A stretch of DNA of 64,000 nucleotides from Lentisphaerae bacterium GWF2_49_21 (GCA_001804805.1 MHBH01000026.1:62001-126000), one strand, 5' to 3'; numbered from the stretch's first letter, positions 33,564-42,531 are shown. Numbers and translations are program-made. Notes: generated by a model from the sequence alone, not told the origin.

Positions 33564-35987
33564 TTAAATGGTAGGAACATTGGAGATTTCCAGATCATTG
33601 GATATGCCGTCTACGACCACTGATCTTATCTGCCAGGGGCTGAACGACAATGGCATTTGAGCAACGCCTTGCTCCCTACCAAGCATGTCAACTATCTGAA
33701 GCTCCTTTGGACCAGAAGACAGATTCATGTCAACGATGCCTGATTCCCCTTTGTATTCGTAGAATCGGGCGATGATTTTTCCGTTCTGAGGGTACATTGC
33801 AGACAGAACGACATTGCTGGATCTTATCTGGACTGGATTGAATACTCTTCCTAACGAACAGTTCCCGGGTCTGGTGGTCAACACTTCTGCGGAATATGCG
33901 TATTCAAGAGCTCTACGGTGGATGTCCGAATTCCTCCATTTTTCCGCGGTGGCATATACGGCGAACTTGTAGGTATATGTCCCGCTGACGTGCTTTGGTC
34001 CCCATTTGTATTTTCCAGAATATAGAAATGGGATAGAGAATGATCCGTCCGTCTCCCTGGCGGACCCCATGGCACCGCTGTTGAAGAACGCCAGACCGAC
34101 TTTGTTGTCGGTGAGCATTGTCCAGTAATTGCCTTCAACCCATCTGTCTGGAGTTTCAGATATGGTGAAAGGCAGATCCCTCACTCCAATTGCCGGGCCG
34201 GTGATGTCCGGGAAGATCTTGAATCTCACCTTGGAGTCATGTTCAAAATAATCGGTACCTATCTGCTGGGACTGGCATGATATTGTCAGGACACTGTCGA
34301 TCCTCGGATTGTCATTGTAGAACATCAGCTGCCAGTCGTAGGGCAAGGGGCCGAGTTTTCCAATCTGTCTTGCGACAGCGACACCGCCATTTCTTTCCAA
34401 AGTCCAGCTACCATTCGAAGTATAAGCCATGCCGTCAACAACACCTGTCAGAAAGCCGTCATGTGCAAGCAAATTAGAACTTTTCCTGTCTGTAATCGAT
34501 GCAATGCCGCCTGAATCGGCAAGCTGGACCAGATAATCCGGTGTTTCAATGGTGAGTTTTCCGGCATCCATCGTAATGCCTGGCGTTCCTCTGGGCAGTT
34601 CCTTGGCAGGCTTTACGGAAAATGCCGATACCGACAGCCCCGGCAGCGTGGTCTTGAACCTGATGCGCGCCTTGTCGACGGTTCCATCTCCGTGCTTTGA
34701 CAATGAAAGGATATCGTAGGGCACAGGAATGCTGTTGTCCGTCAATTCGAGATTTTCCGCCTGTCCCTGTGGCAAGGCGATATCGGCTTCAATCCATTGC
34801 CCCCTTTTCCAGGAAAGCGGATTGAACACATTTATCTGGGCCAGTCCTTCGCCGTGCAACTTTGATGCGATGAATCCGAGGGATGCATTTTTGACATGGG
34901 TGGACACCTGAAGCGAAGCCGGAATGAATTTACGGGATTCGTGCAGGCGTCCAGTTATCTGTATGTCATGATGCTGGGCCACAAGCAGGTTTTTCCAGGC
35001 CGAATCAAGATCCTGCTCGCGGCTGGTTCCTCCAAGGAGCAGTTCAAGGGAGGCCAGACGTTCCGCGGTCAGCACTGCAATTTCAGCCTTTCGGCATCCG
35101 TCCCATATCTCGTTGCCGCAATATCCCCATGGCATCCGCGGCTTGAAGTCGTTGGGGGAAGGGGTGAATTCCACTTCAGGTTTTGGATAAAGCACCATCA
35201 GATCCTCAAGCAGCACCCATTGGAAATCCGGATCGGCTTCAACCTGTCCTATCTGCTCCTCATAGCGCCTGTTGGCATCGTCGTAGCGCGAAGCGAGCAG
35301 AGGCTGGTACTGCTTGAACTCCTCCCTGAAATCCAGAAGAGAATAGTCAGTTTCATGGGGAAACCTTGTCAGTGCATTGTTGTCCTTTGTAACATTATCG
35401 AAGCCATTTGGCCCCCATGCCCTGTCCTCGCCATCGTAGGTTGGTATTGTCGGTATTCTTGAGCCGTCAGTGCCTACCCACCAGCCAAACGCGCTCTTGT
35501 AGGAAGGATTATACCCGTACATGCTGAAGTGGGTCCGCATGACGGCCCCTTTGAATCCCGTGCCTATAAGTAATTGCGGGAGCTGGCAGTGCATGGCATG
35601 TTCGCTCATGGCATAGACTGTAGGAGTGCAACTGAAATATTTCAGGTTGCTACGTATGGCATAAATAAGCTGGCGGATATTGGATTCCTCATTTATGAAT
35701 GCCGAAAGCGGCTGGCCATAGGTGCACGCACCTATGCCGAACCTGCCAGGATACCGTTCCAGCATGTCCTGTACCTTGCGGAGAAGCTGCGGATTCTCTT
35801 CGGCGAAGGCGTCGTAGGTGTAGGATTCGGCGTCCTCTCCAATCTTGAACTTCGGATACTTGTCGAGCATCTCCGATGCAGTGATCAGGTGCTTCGTGAA
35901 TCTTTCCTCCCCCCACAGGATTTTCCCTGCATGATCGTATGAAAGCAGGTAGGTAGGTCTTCTTGGAGATGGTTTTTCTGTCTTCAT
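33564..35987 (-). CDS. GH38-like alpha-mannosidase family protein
   Basis: About 807 residues. A family 38-like N-terminal catalytic region (YDAFAEENPQLLRKVQDML; INEESNIRQLIYAI; MSEHAMHCQLPQLL) is followed by the helical segment WKNLLVAQHHDIQITGRL (about 340), the equivalent of the conserved NQFHD motif, and large beta domains (NVFNPLSWKRGQWIE; AKIRFKTTLPGLSV; LGRVFNPVQI). The usual HxHxD metal motif at the extreme N-terminus reads LLSYDHAGKILWG instead, so metal binding or activity may be altered. No signal peptide. The in-frame GTG at 35993 is an alternative to the ATG at 35987. It is isolated, convergent with the GDH gene. Confidence 0.72.
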   Translation of the reverse strand: MKTEKPSPRRPTYLLSYDHAGKILWGEERFTKHLITASEMLDKYPKFKIGEDAESYTYDAFAEENPQLLRKVQDMLERYPGRFGIGACTYGQPLSAFINEESNIRQLIYAIRSNLKYFSCTPTVYAMSEHAMHCQLPQLLIGTGFKGAVMRTHFSMYGYNPSYKSAFGWWVGTDGSRIPTIPTYDGEDRAWGPNGFDNVTKDNNALTRFPHETDYSLLDFREEFKQYQPLLASRYDDANRRYEEQIGQVEADPDFQWVLLEDLMVLYPKPEVEFTPSPNDFKPRMPWGYCGNEIWDGCRKAEIAVLTAERLASLELLLGGTSREQDLDSAWKNLLVAQHHDIQITGRLHESRKFIPASLQVSTHVKNASLGFIASKLHGEGLAQINVFNPLSWKRGQWIEADIALPQGQAENLELTDNSIPVPYDILSLSKHGDGTVDKARIRFKTTLPGLSVSAFSVKPAKELPRGTPGITMDAGKLTIETPDYLVQLADSGGIASITDRKSSNLLAHDGFLTGVVDGMAYTSNGSWTLERNGGVAVARQIGKLGPLPYDWQLMFYNDNPRIDSVLTISCQSQQIGTDYFEHDSKVRFKIFPDITGPAIGVRDLPFTISETPDRWVEGNYWTMLTDNKVGLAFFNSGAMGSARETDGSFSIPFLYSGKYKWGPKHVSGTYTYKFAVYATAEKWRNSDIHRRALEYAYSAEVLTTRPGNCSLGRVFNPVQIRSSNVVLSAMYPQNGKIIARFYEYKGESGIVDMNLSSGPKELQIVDMLGREQGVAQMPLSFSPWQIRSVVVDGISNDLEISNVPTI

Positions 35988-36090
35988 TTTCACGTAAAAT
36001 ATACTGTTATTATTGAAGAATCAATGACTTGTTGATGTCCTGAAGCCCCTTGGGAATCATGATTCCTCGGAAACGAGCATACTATTCGTA

Positions 36091-36119
36091 TTGAAAAATC
36101 CCTTCCGGAACATTAAATT
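36091..36119 (+). promoter_or_regulatory. Possible sigma70 promoter for the methyltransferase/MTHFR fusion
   Basis: TTGAAA (36091-36096), 17 bases, TAAATT (36114-36119), 34 bases upstream of the start codon. No SAM or other known methionine riboswitch is recognised in this leader. Confidence 0.4.
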
Positions 36120-36152
36120 TGCACCTTGATATAACTATAACGGTGCTATTAA

Positions 36153-37979
36153 ATGAAACAGTCATTGGAAAAGACACTTGCGTCCCGGATCTCCATCTTC
36201 GACGGTGCGATGGGTACGGAGATATATAAGAGGAATTTTTTCGTCAATACATGCTTTGACGAGCTCTGTCTAAGCGCCCCGAAGATCATCGGGCAGATAC
36301 ACAAGGAATACTCCGATGCCGGTGCGGACGTCCTGACCACCAATACCTTCGGTGCCAACTTCAACAAGCTGTCCCATTTCGGACTTGGCGACAAGGTCAG
36401 GGAGATAAACAAGGTGGCAGTAAAGCTCGCTCGGGAGAACGGGAAAGATGACACCCTCGTCGCAGGTTCAGTTGGACCTATCGGAAAAATCCATCATCAC
36501 GAAAAGAATTCTGCTGAACAGGTTGTTGAAATGCTGGCGGAACAGATTTCAGCCCTTGAGGAGGCTGGTGCCGATTTCATAATCTTTGAAACTCTTCCCA
36601 CGGTAGCCGATGCGGAATTCGCATTCCGTGCGGTTAACAAGAATTCCAAGATCCCATACGTCCTCAGCTTCACTCTTGATGATAATTCTGAAACAGTCAA
36701 GGGTGAACCGGTACAGAGCCTCATAAATGTATTCAAGGACGGAACAAGGAAGCCGGCGGCCGTCGGTTTGAACTGCGGTGCAGGCCCGGAAGGAATGCTC
36801 TCATCCGTTGAAAAGCTTGTACAGCAGACAAATCTACCGATAATCGTACAGCCCAATGCCGGAATGCCCAAGAATGTCGGCGGACGCCTGATCTACATGG
36901 CAAGCCCGGAATATTTCACGACTTATGCGATAAGGTTCGTCAATATGGGCGTCCGCGGAGTTGGCGGCTGCTGTGGAACAGGCCCCGACCATATCAGGGA
37001 CATAGCCCGGAGCATACGCCCGCTTGCCAAAACTGCGGCGCTGGAGAAAATAATCGTAAAGACCCTTGAAGAGCATCTCCAGGCACCGGTGCCGATGGAG
37101 AAAAAATCCCGTCTCGCTGCGAAGTTCGCAAAGGGCGAATGGATCGCGACCGTTGAGATCGTCCCTCCTAAAGGATATGACCTCGAGCAGACGATTCAAA
37201 AATCAAAGCAGTGCAAGGACGCCGGAATAGATGCGATAAACATTCCCGACGGCCCGCGTGCAAGTTCAAGGATGTCACCTATCGTTACCGCCGCCAAGAT
37301 CCAGCAGGAGGCCGGAATAGAGACAATCCTCCATTTCTGCTGCCGAGATCGCAATCTGATCGGCATGCAGTCAGACTTGCTCGGATGTGCCGCCTTGAAC
37401 ATCAATAACATCCTTTTCATAACCGGAGATCCTCCAAAACTCGGTGATTATCCTTTCGCGTCAGCTGTTTTCGATGTCGATTCAATAGGCATGGCGAAGA
37501 TCCAGAGCAGGCTCAACCGCGGAGTAGATATCGGAGGCAATTCAATCAAGGAACCGACAAAGGCGCTTATCGGCGTAGGAGCCGATCCCAATGCGATCGA
37601 TATGGAACGCGAAATCCGCAGGACCCGTGAAAAGATCGCAGCAGGAGCGGAATTCATAATCACACAGCCGGTTTTCGCCGTCGAACCGCTGATCAAGTTC
37701 ATTGAGAAGATCAGTGACTTGAAAATCCCGGTCATAGCCGGCATCTGGCCCCTCGCAAGCTTCCGCAACGCCGAATTCATGAAGAACGAAGTTCCCGGCG
37801 TCGTCGTGCCGGACTCAATAATGGACCGCATGGCGAAGGCAAAGACGAAAGAAGAACAGCGCCTCGAAGGAATCCGCATTGCCAAGGAATCAATCGAGAA
37901 GATTCGCAGCCATATCCGTGGCATCCAGGTAAGCGCACCCTTCGGCAACGTTCAGACCGCGCTTGAGGTAATTAAGTAA
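36153..37979 (+). CDS. Bifunctional homocysteine S-methyltransferase/5,10-methylenetetrahydrofolate reductase
   Basis: 608 residues combining two methionine-pathway enzymes, as in Bacillus YitJ. Residues 1-300 are a homocysteine-binding barrel (FDGAMGTEIYKRN) with zinc cysteines in GLNCGAGPEG and GVGGCCGTGPDHI (about 206 and 271-272). Residues 320-608 are a MetF-like flavin barrel (TVEIVPPKGYDLEQT, FITGDPPKLGDYP, FIITQPVFAVE, GIWPLAS). Together they would make methyl-THF and transfer the methyl group to homocysteine produced by MetY. Whether the methyl donor is methyl-THF or S-methylmethionine is open; there is no B12 domain. A strong hairpin follows the stop. Confidence 0.93.
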   Translation: MKQSLEKTLASRISIFDGAMGTEIYKRNFFVNTCFDELCLSAPKIIGQIHKEYSDAGADVLTTNTFGANFNKLSHFGLGDKVREINKVAVKLARENGKDDTLVAGSVGPIGKIHHHEKNSAEQVVEMLAEQISALEEAGADFIIFETLPTVADAEFAFRAVNKNSKIPYVLSFTLDDNSETVKGEPVQSLINVFKDGTRKPAAVGLNCGAGPEGMLSSVEKLVQQTNLPIIVQPNAGMPKNVGGRLIYMASPEYFTTYAIRFVNMGVRGVGGCCGTGPDHIRDIARSIRPLAKTAALEKIIVKTLEEHLQAPVPMEKKSRLAAKFAKGEWIATVEIVPPKGYDLEQTIQKSKQCKDAGIDAINIPDGPRASSRMSPIVTAAKIQQEAGIETILHFCCRDRNLIGMQSDLLGCAALNINNILFITGDPPKLGDYPFASAVFDVDSIGMAKIQSRLNRGVDIGGNSIKEPTKALIGVGADPNAIDMEREIRRTREKIAAGAEFIITQPVFAVEPLIKFIEKISDLKIPVIAGIWPLASFRNAEFMKNEVPGVVVPDSIMDRMAKAKTKEEQRLEGIRIAKESIEKIRSHIRGIQVSAPFGNVQTALEVIK

Positions 37980-38028
37980 GGCAGGCTTTCCAGCCTGCCT
38001 GTTGAATTGACAGGCTGGAAAGCCTGCC
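37980..38028 (+). terminator. Perfect 18-bp hairpin directly after the stop codon
   Basis: GGCAGGCTTTCCAGCCTG (37980-37997) is exactly complementary to 38011-38028 across a 13-nt loop. It begins one base after the TAA. There is no T-run, so it may be a REP-type element or an mRNA 3'-end stabiliser rather than an intrinsic terminator. Confidence 0.65.
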
Positions 38029-38067
38029 TCACTCAAGACAATCGAAAATCAAAAATAGGAAATGCAT

Positions 38068-38652
38068 ATGAATCTTTCAGACTCAATCAAATCCCGCCGT
38101 TCCATCCGCAGATACAAACAAAAGCAAGTAGATGACAAGCTCCTGACCGATCTCGTGGATTCTGCGAGATTCGCACCGTCCGGCGGAAACATGCAGCATC
38201 TCCGCTATGTCGTGGTCAGGACTCCTGAAAATGTGAAGAAAGTCTTTGAACTTACCGGTTGGGGCGGACATGTCAGGCCAAAGAGAAGTCCAGTTTGGGG
38301 AAAAGATGCTCCAGCAGCGTTCATAGCTGTAATAGCTCCAGCTGAAGTTGCGAAAAGCCTAAGACACCTCCACGGCGATGCCGGTGCCGCCATCCAGAAT
38401 ATTCTTCTGAAAGCTGTCGAACTCGGACTCGGAACCTGCTGGATCGGAAACTTCAAGGAGGAGAATGTCTCTCCTGTAATCGGACTCGGTGCCGATATGA
38501 AGACTCTCTATCTTGTAGCCGTCGGATATCCTGACGAATCACCTGTCCAGGAAAATATCGGTTCCAGCGATTCCACAAAATATTTCTTGGACGAAAAGGA
38601 TGTCCTTCACGTCCCGAAATTCAAAGTGGATGCAATTGTAACTTGGAAATGA
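38068..38652 (+). CDS. Nitroreductase-family FMN protein
   Basis: About 194 residues. SIKSRRSIRRYKQKQVDD (FMN phosphate site), LVDSARFAPSGGNMQHLRYVVV and GLGTCWIGNFKEENV are nitroreductase-family hallmarks. The family reduces nitro compounds, quinones or other acceptors with NAD(P)H and is not more specific than that. The ATG at 38068 has AGGA 7 bases upstream; one at 38062 is too close. Downstream lies a repeat-filled gap. Confidence 0.9.
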   Translation: MNLSDSIKSRRSIRRYKQKQVDDKLLTDLVDSARFAPSGGNMQHLRYVVVRTPENVKKVFELTGWGGHVRPKRSPVWGKDAPAAFIAVIAPAEVAKSLRHLHGDAGAAIQNILLKAVELGLGTCWIGNFKEENVSPVIGLGADMKTLYLVAVGYPDESPVQENIGSSDSTKYFLDEKDVLHVPKFKVDAIVTWK

Positions 38653-38680
38653 TATTTGACCACAGAATGTGCAGGAAAGA

Positions 38681-38760
38681 ACAGCCCTTGCGGGCTTGAC
38701 TACGAACATATTCAAGTTTTGGAATAAGTTGGTAGTTAATGCCGTAAGGCATGTTCTTTA
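38681..38760. repeat. Intergenic element with swapped ends, copy 2
   Basis: ACAGCCCTTGCGGGCTTGAC plus TACGAAC (38681-38707) and GTTGGTAGTTAATGCCGTAAG onward (38728-38760) correspond to the right and left ends of the 20916-21050 element, but in the opposite order and facing outward. Confidence 0.6.
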
Positions 38761-38767
38761 ATCAGAA

Positions 38768-38793
38768 ATAAATTTTGCGTCCGCAAAATTTAT
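38768..38793. repeat. ATAAATTTT-type palindrome at the SDR stop
   Basis: ATAAATTTTGCG-TC-CGCAAAATTTAT is a perfect 12-bp stem with a 2-nt loop. It overlaps the stop codon of the minus-strand SDR gene and could terminate both convergent transcripts. Confidence 0.7.
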
Positions 38794-39557
38794 ACGTAGA
38801 TCATCCGCTTTGTCATTCCGCCGTCTACTACGAAATTCTGGGCGGTTATGAAACCAGCCTTTTCGGAGATAAGAAATGCGGCCATTTCGGCGATGTCTTC
38901 GGGGTTTCCGACACGACCTGCCAGATGCTGTTCATGGTCAGCCTGGGTTAGGACAGTCTTCTTCCTGTGTTTCCTCTTGTGCCAGCCTTCGGCGATGATC
39001 CATCCCGGACTTATGCAGTTCACACGGACTTTGCCGCTGAGACTGTTCGCGAGAGCATGGGTGAGGGCTACAATTCCGCCTTTGGAGGAGGAGTAGGCCT
39101 CGTTGCATGCCTCTGACTGCAGTGCGCGCGTAGAAGAAATATTTACTATTGAGCCTTTTGTCTTTTTCAGATGTGGAATCGAATGCTTGGCCATTATGAA
39201 TGTGCCGGTGAGATTGACTCCTATTACCCTGTTCCAGCTTTCAAGACTTAGTTCTTCAGGAGGTACTGTGCCGGGGTAGGGGATTCCTGCGTTATTGATC
39301 AGCGCATAAAGACTGCCGAAATATTCAATTGTCCTGTCAACGGCATTTTTGCCTTCGTCCTCAACGGAGATGTCAGTCTTGACAAATTTCAGTTCACCCA
39401 GATCCTTGTATTCATCCAGCGTTTCATGTCCTGCCTCCTCGTCCAATTCGGCGATGACGACCTTCATCCCGAGACCGAGGAAATGCTTTGTGATGCCCTT
39501 TCCAATTCCCTGGGCCCCGCCTGTGATTATCGCAACTTTGTCCTTGAGATCGTTCAT
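38790..39557 (-). CDS. Short-chain dehydrogenase/reductase
   Basis: 255-residue Rossmann oxidoreductase. GGAQGIGKG (NAD(P)-binding glycines, about 13-21), NNAGIPYPG, ISSTRA (catalytic Ser region) and AYSSSKGG (Tyr-x3-Lys, about 153-157) are present, with SPGWIIAEG after them. Asp/Glu after strand 2 (VVIAELDEEAG) suggests NAD preference. Its ATG overlaps the stop of a ParE-type toxin gene (ATGA), so the three genes antitoxin-toxin-SDR form one transcript. The substrate is unknown. Confidence 0.9.
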   Translation of the reverse strand: MNDLKDKVAIITGGAQGIGKGITKHFLGLGMKVVIAELDEEAGHETLDEYKDLGELKFVKTDISVEDEGKNAVDRTIEYFGSLYALINNAGIPYPGTVPPEELSLESWNRVIGVNLTGTFIMAKHSIPHLKKTKGSIVNISSTRALQSEACNEAYSSSKGGIVALTHALANSLSGKVRVNCISPGWIIAEGWHKRKHRKKTVLTQADHEQHLAGRVGNPEDIAEMAAFLISEKAGFITAQNFVVDGGMTKRMIYV

Positions 39558-39937
39558 AATTTATTTCTTTTGCCTTTTCTAATCTCTTTTACAGCAGTAT
39601 GGAAAGGAACAGGAGCTGATTTTTCCTTCTTAGCCTCATCATAAGCTTTTATATCATCCATAAAGATATTTTGGGCTCCATGGATTACAGCGAGAATATC
39701 TATTTGGTCAGGTTTGATATAATAGATAATACGGTAGGGAATTTCTATTATTTCCCTGATTTGCTCAATTTCATATTCAGGGACGGTATGTCCGGACAAT
39801 GGGAAAGCGGCAATCTGTTGGGATCTTCGAGTAATGCGATCAACCATTCGAAGGGCATATTCCGGAGAGTCCTGGGCTATATAATCATAAATGGCGTCAA
39901 GATGTCCTTCTGCAGTGTTTGTCCAATGGACCTTCAT
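39554..39937 (-). CDS. ParE/RelE-superfamily toxin
   Basis: 127 residues. VHWTNTAEGHLDAIYDYIAQDSP (first helices), SGHTVPEYE and IREIIEIPYRIIYYIKPDQIDILAVIHGAQ (terminal beta-sheet) fit the ParE branch, which usually poisons gyrase. A C-terminal extension of about 25 basic residues (KEKSAPVPFHTAVKEIRKG) is longer than typical. It overlaps the antitoxin gene upstream (ATGA) and the SDR gene downstream (ATGA). Confidence 0.85.
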   Translation of the reverse strand: MKVHWTNTAEGHLDAIYDYIAQDSPEYALRMVDRITRRSQQIAAFPLSGHTVPEYEIEQIREIIEIPYRIIYYIKPDQIDILAVIHGAQNIFMDDIKAYDEAKKEKSAPVPFHTAVKEIRKGKRNKL

Positions 39938-40122
39938 TTTGATAAGCCATATTTTTTCCGGATCTCTGCAACATCCTTTGTTTTTCCGGTTTTACTGTCT
40001 GCAAGACCACGTTCAATAGCTTCACGTACATATATTTCATGCATGAGATCATCCCAGGTCGCCGTTTCCGGCAATTTGTCAACAAGCTCATGAGCTTTTT
40101 CTCTAATCATGGTCGCAGGCAT
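39934..40122 (-). CDS. Antitoxin of ParE-type module
   Basis: 62 residues (TMIREKAHELVDKLPETATWDDLMHEIYVREAIERGLAD in outline). This is the short helical antitoxin type that usually precedes ParE toxins and has a partner-binding C-terminal tail (DVAEIRKKYGLSK). The gene order antitoxin then toxin with a 4-base overlap is standard. Autoregulation is expected; no clear operator palindrome is seen in the 80-bp upstream gap. Confidence 0.8.
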   Translation of the reverse strand: MPATMIREKAHELVDKLPETATWDDLMHEIYVREAIERGLADSKTGKTKDVAEIRKKYGLSK

Positions 40123-40204
40123 TGTAAGAACTCCAATTGGTTACTGAAACAAAGTAATTTAACATTGTTGTCATCATGTTCAAATCTGAAATTACACAGA
40201 ATTA

Positions 40205-41116
40205 TTACAGCTTCATATCCTTGGACACGATTTCGCCGGGCTTTGTTGACATGTCAGGCCATATCTTGCGTCCGGGATAGATGCTGGTGTGGATTCCGGT
40301 ATGGACGTCGTCTCCAGTGATCACGCCTAGTTTCCTGCGTCCGGTGTCGACAAGTTCATCCTTGAGCATTGAACGCTGGTTCTTGCCGTCATGGCGCAAA
40401 TTGGCGGTGATTGTCCCAGCACCGAGATTTGTTCCCGCGCCGATGATCGAGTCGCCGATATAGCTGAGATGGCCGACACTGACCCTGTCCATCAGGATGG
40501 AATTCTTTATTTCAACGGCCTGGCCGACATGGCACTTGTTCCCGATGAGGGTATTTCCGCGGAAATAGCAGTTGGGACCGATCTTGCAGTTTTCTCCGAA
40601 AACAACATTCCCTTCAATGTAGACTCCAGGAAGGATGACAGTCCCTTTGCCGACAATGATCTCCCCGTCGACCGTGACTCCATCTCTTACTTCACCATGC
40701 ACCACGGTCTTCTTAATTGAGCCGATGATGTCCTCGTTTATAGTGAGGAGATGCCACGGAGCCCTGATCAGCAGTGATTTCGAATCGGCGGCGATCCATT
40801 CACCTTCCTCGGGAACATCGGAACTCCTGGAAACCCACATGACTATTTCCTTCTTGTCGCCGTAATAGACAATGACGTCCTTTTTGGAAGCGCAGATTTC
40901 CTCGACGATCTCCTCCGAAGGCCAGAAATCCTCGAGGACAGAGAGAACCTTTCCGTCACTCTTGCCATCAGGTTTCAGTTTCAACGCCTTTGAAAGCCGT
41001 TTTCCGAGTTCGGAGCCAAGTGTTGAAGTGCCGACCTGGCAGCCGAAGATCTTCCGGGTGCAGGTTATCGGATAAAGAAGTTCAGTTTTTCCTGAAAGTA
41101 TGATGTTGAGTTTCAT
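40205..41116 (-). CDS. Left-handed beta-helix protein resembling the GlmU C-terminal domain
   Basis: About 303 residues. The last 160 are hexapeptide repeats (VTVDGEIIVGKGTVILPGVYIEG, IGPNCYFRGNTLIGNKCHVGQAVEIKNS, LSYIGDSIIGAGTNLGAGTITANLRHDG) ending GDDVHTGIHTSIYPG, as in the GlmU acetyltransferase. The N-terminal 130 residues (LNIILSGKTELLYPITCTRKIFG) are not a recognisable pyrophosphorylase: the GxGTRM loop is missing. It lies 4 bases after glmM, so a role in UDP-GlcNAc or another sugar-phosphate acetylation is likely. AAGGAG lies 13 bases before the ATG; an in-frame TTG at 41140 would overlap glmM. Confidence 0.78.
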   Translation of the reverse strand: MKLNIILSGKTELLYPITCTRKIFGCQVGTSTLGSELGKRLSKALKLKPDGKSDGKVLSVLEDFWPSEEIVEEICASKKDVIVYYGDKKEIVMWVSRSSDVPEEGEWIAADSKSLLIRAPWHLLTINEDIIGSIKKTVVHGEVRDGVTVDGEIIVGKGTVILPGVYIEGNVVFGENCKIGPNCYFRGNTLIGNKCHVGQAVEIKNSILMDRVSVGHLSYIGDSIIGAGTNLGAGTITANLRHDGKNQRSMLKDELVDTGRRKLGVITGDDVHTGIHTSIYPGRKIWPDMSTKPGEIVSKDMKL

Positions 41117-41120
41117 TTTT

Positions 41121-42470
41121 TCAGCAGAGCTCCTTTTCAATTACTTTATTTAGTTTGGCGGTCCAGTTGTCGACATCCTTCCTGTCATGGGCCTCGAGCA
41201 GGACGCGGATCTTGTTCTCAGTACCGGAATAGCGGACGACCAGGCGTCCAGTCTTTCCGAGGGATTTCTCGCAGTCCGCGATTGTCTTCTTCAGGGAAGG
41301 AATATTTTCAACCGGGATCTTCTTCTTCACCTTGATGCTTGTGAGCAGCTGGGGATAATCCTCCATGAAGCCGGCTAGTTCGGTTATGGACTTGTTCTTG
41401 TCCATCATGAGCTTCAGGACATGGAGCGCGGTGATTATTCCGTCGCCTGTGGTCACATAGTCCATGAAGATGACGTGTCCGGACTGTTCTCCTCCGATAT
41501 TGTATCCTTCGCCTCTCATCCTTTCGACGACATACCTGTCGCCGACATCGGTGACTACGACGTTGATTCCTGCTTTTTCCATTGCCTTGATCAATCCGAG
41601 ATTGCTCATGGACGTTAAGACAACTGTGTTCTTAGCGAGCCTACCTCTTTCCTTGAAATCAAGAGCGCAGAGGCCGATGATGCGGTCGCCATTGATGACC
41701 TTGCCCTTGGAATCGCAGAAGATGACCCTGTCGCCGTCACCATCTAGTGCAATTCCGAGATCCGCCTTGTTCTGGACTACGAGGTTTGAAATGAATTCGG
41801 TGTGAGTGGCGCCACATTCCCTGTTGATATTGTAGCCGTCGGGATCTGTTCCGACCTTTATGACCTCCGCACCAAGCTCTCTGAAGATGATGGGGGCGAT
41901 GAAGTAACCGGCGCCGTTCGCGCAGTCGAGGACTATCTTGAGACCTTTGAGGCTGTGGTTCTTGATGGAACTTTTTGCAAACTCGATGTAACGGCCTCTT
42001 GCATCCTCGATCCTGTGGGCTTTTCCGAGGAGCTCTGTGCCTATGTGCTCGCTGTTGATCTCTCCATGAAGCACCTGTTTTTCAATCTCATCCTCTACAG
42101 TGTCGGGAAGCTTGAATCCAGAAGAGTCGAAGATCTTGATGCCGTTGTCGTCTGAAGGATTGTGCGATGCAGTGATCATTATGCCGCATGTCGCACAGAA
42201 TGATTTTGTAAGGTGCGCAACGGCGGGAGTAGGCATCGGACCTACCAGGTAGACATCCATCCCCATGCTGACTATTCCACTCGTCAGGGCCGACTCAAGC
42301 ATGTAGCCGGAAAGCCTGGTGTCCTTTCCCACGACAGCCTTTGAAAAACCATGCCCCTTTGCCTTGAAGACATGTGCAAGCGCCTTGCCGACCTGCAATG
42401 CTATTTCAGGAGTAATCGGATAGGTATTCGCTTTCCCACGGATTCCGTCGGTACCAAATAATTCTCTCAT
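41121..42470 (-). CDS. glmM: Phosphoglucosamine mutase
   Basis: 449 residues. Interconverts glucosamine-6-phosphate and glucosamine-1-phosphate for cell-wall precursors. RELFGTDGIRGKAN opens the protein, the phosphoserine is in MITASHNPSDDNGIK (about residue 101), the metal loop is DGDGDR (about 239-244), and GGEQSGHVI plus RYSGTENKIRV close the active site. It is followed by the GlmU-C-terminal-like gene, consistent with amino-sugar activation. The upstream 246-bp gap has an inverted repeat. Confidence 0.95.
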   Translation of the reverse strand: MRELFGTDGIRGKANTYPITPEIALQVGKALAHVFKAKGHGFSKAVVGKDTRLSGYMLESALTSGIVSMGMDVYLVGPMPTPAVAHLTKSFCATCGIMITASHNPSDDNGIKIFDSSGFKLPDTVEDEIEKQVLHGEINSEHIGTELLGKAHRIEDARGRYIEFAKSSIKNHSLKGLKIVLDCANGAGYFIAPIIFRELGAEVIKVGTDPDGYNINRECGATHTEFISNLVVQNKADLGIALDGDGDRVIFCDSKGKVINGDRIIGLCALDFKERGRLAKNTVVLTSMSNLGLIKAMEKAGINVVVTDVGDRYVVERMRGEGYNIGGEQSGHVIFMDYVTTGDGIITALHVLKLMMDKNKSITELAGFMEDYPQLLTSIKVKKKIPVENIPSLKKTIADCEKSLGKTGRLVVRYSGTENKIRVLLEAHDRKDVDNWTAKLNKVIEKELC

Positions 42471-42531
42471 GTTGTTTCTCCAGATTTGACAGGCTGATAA
42501 AATAGCATTTTAAGGAGGAAATTTCACCACG

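Noticed and set aside
36001-36152. SAM or methionine-related riboswitch before the methyltransferase/MTHFR gene
   Set aside because: None of the conserved S-box or SAM-II/SAH motifs is present in the 150-base leader.
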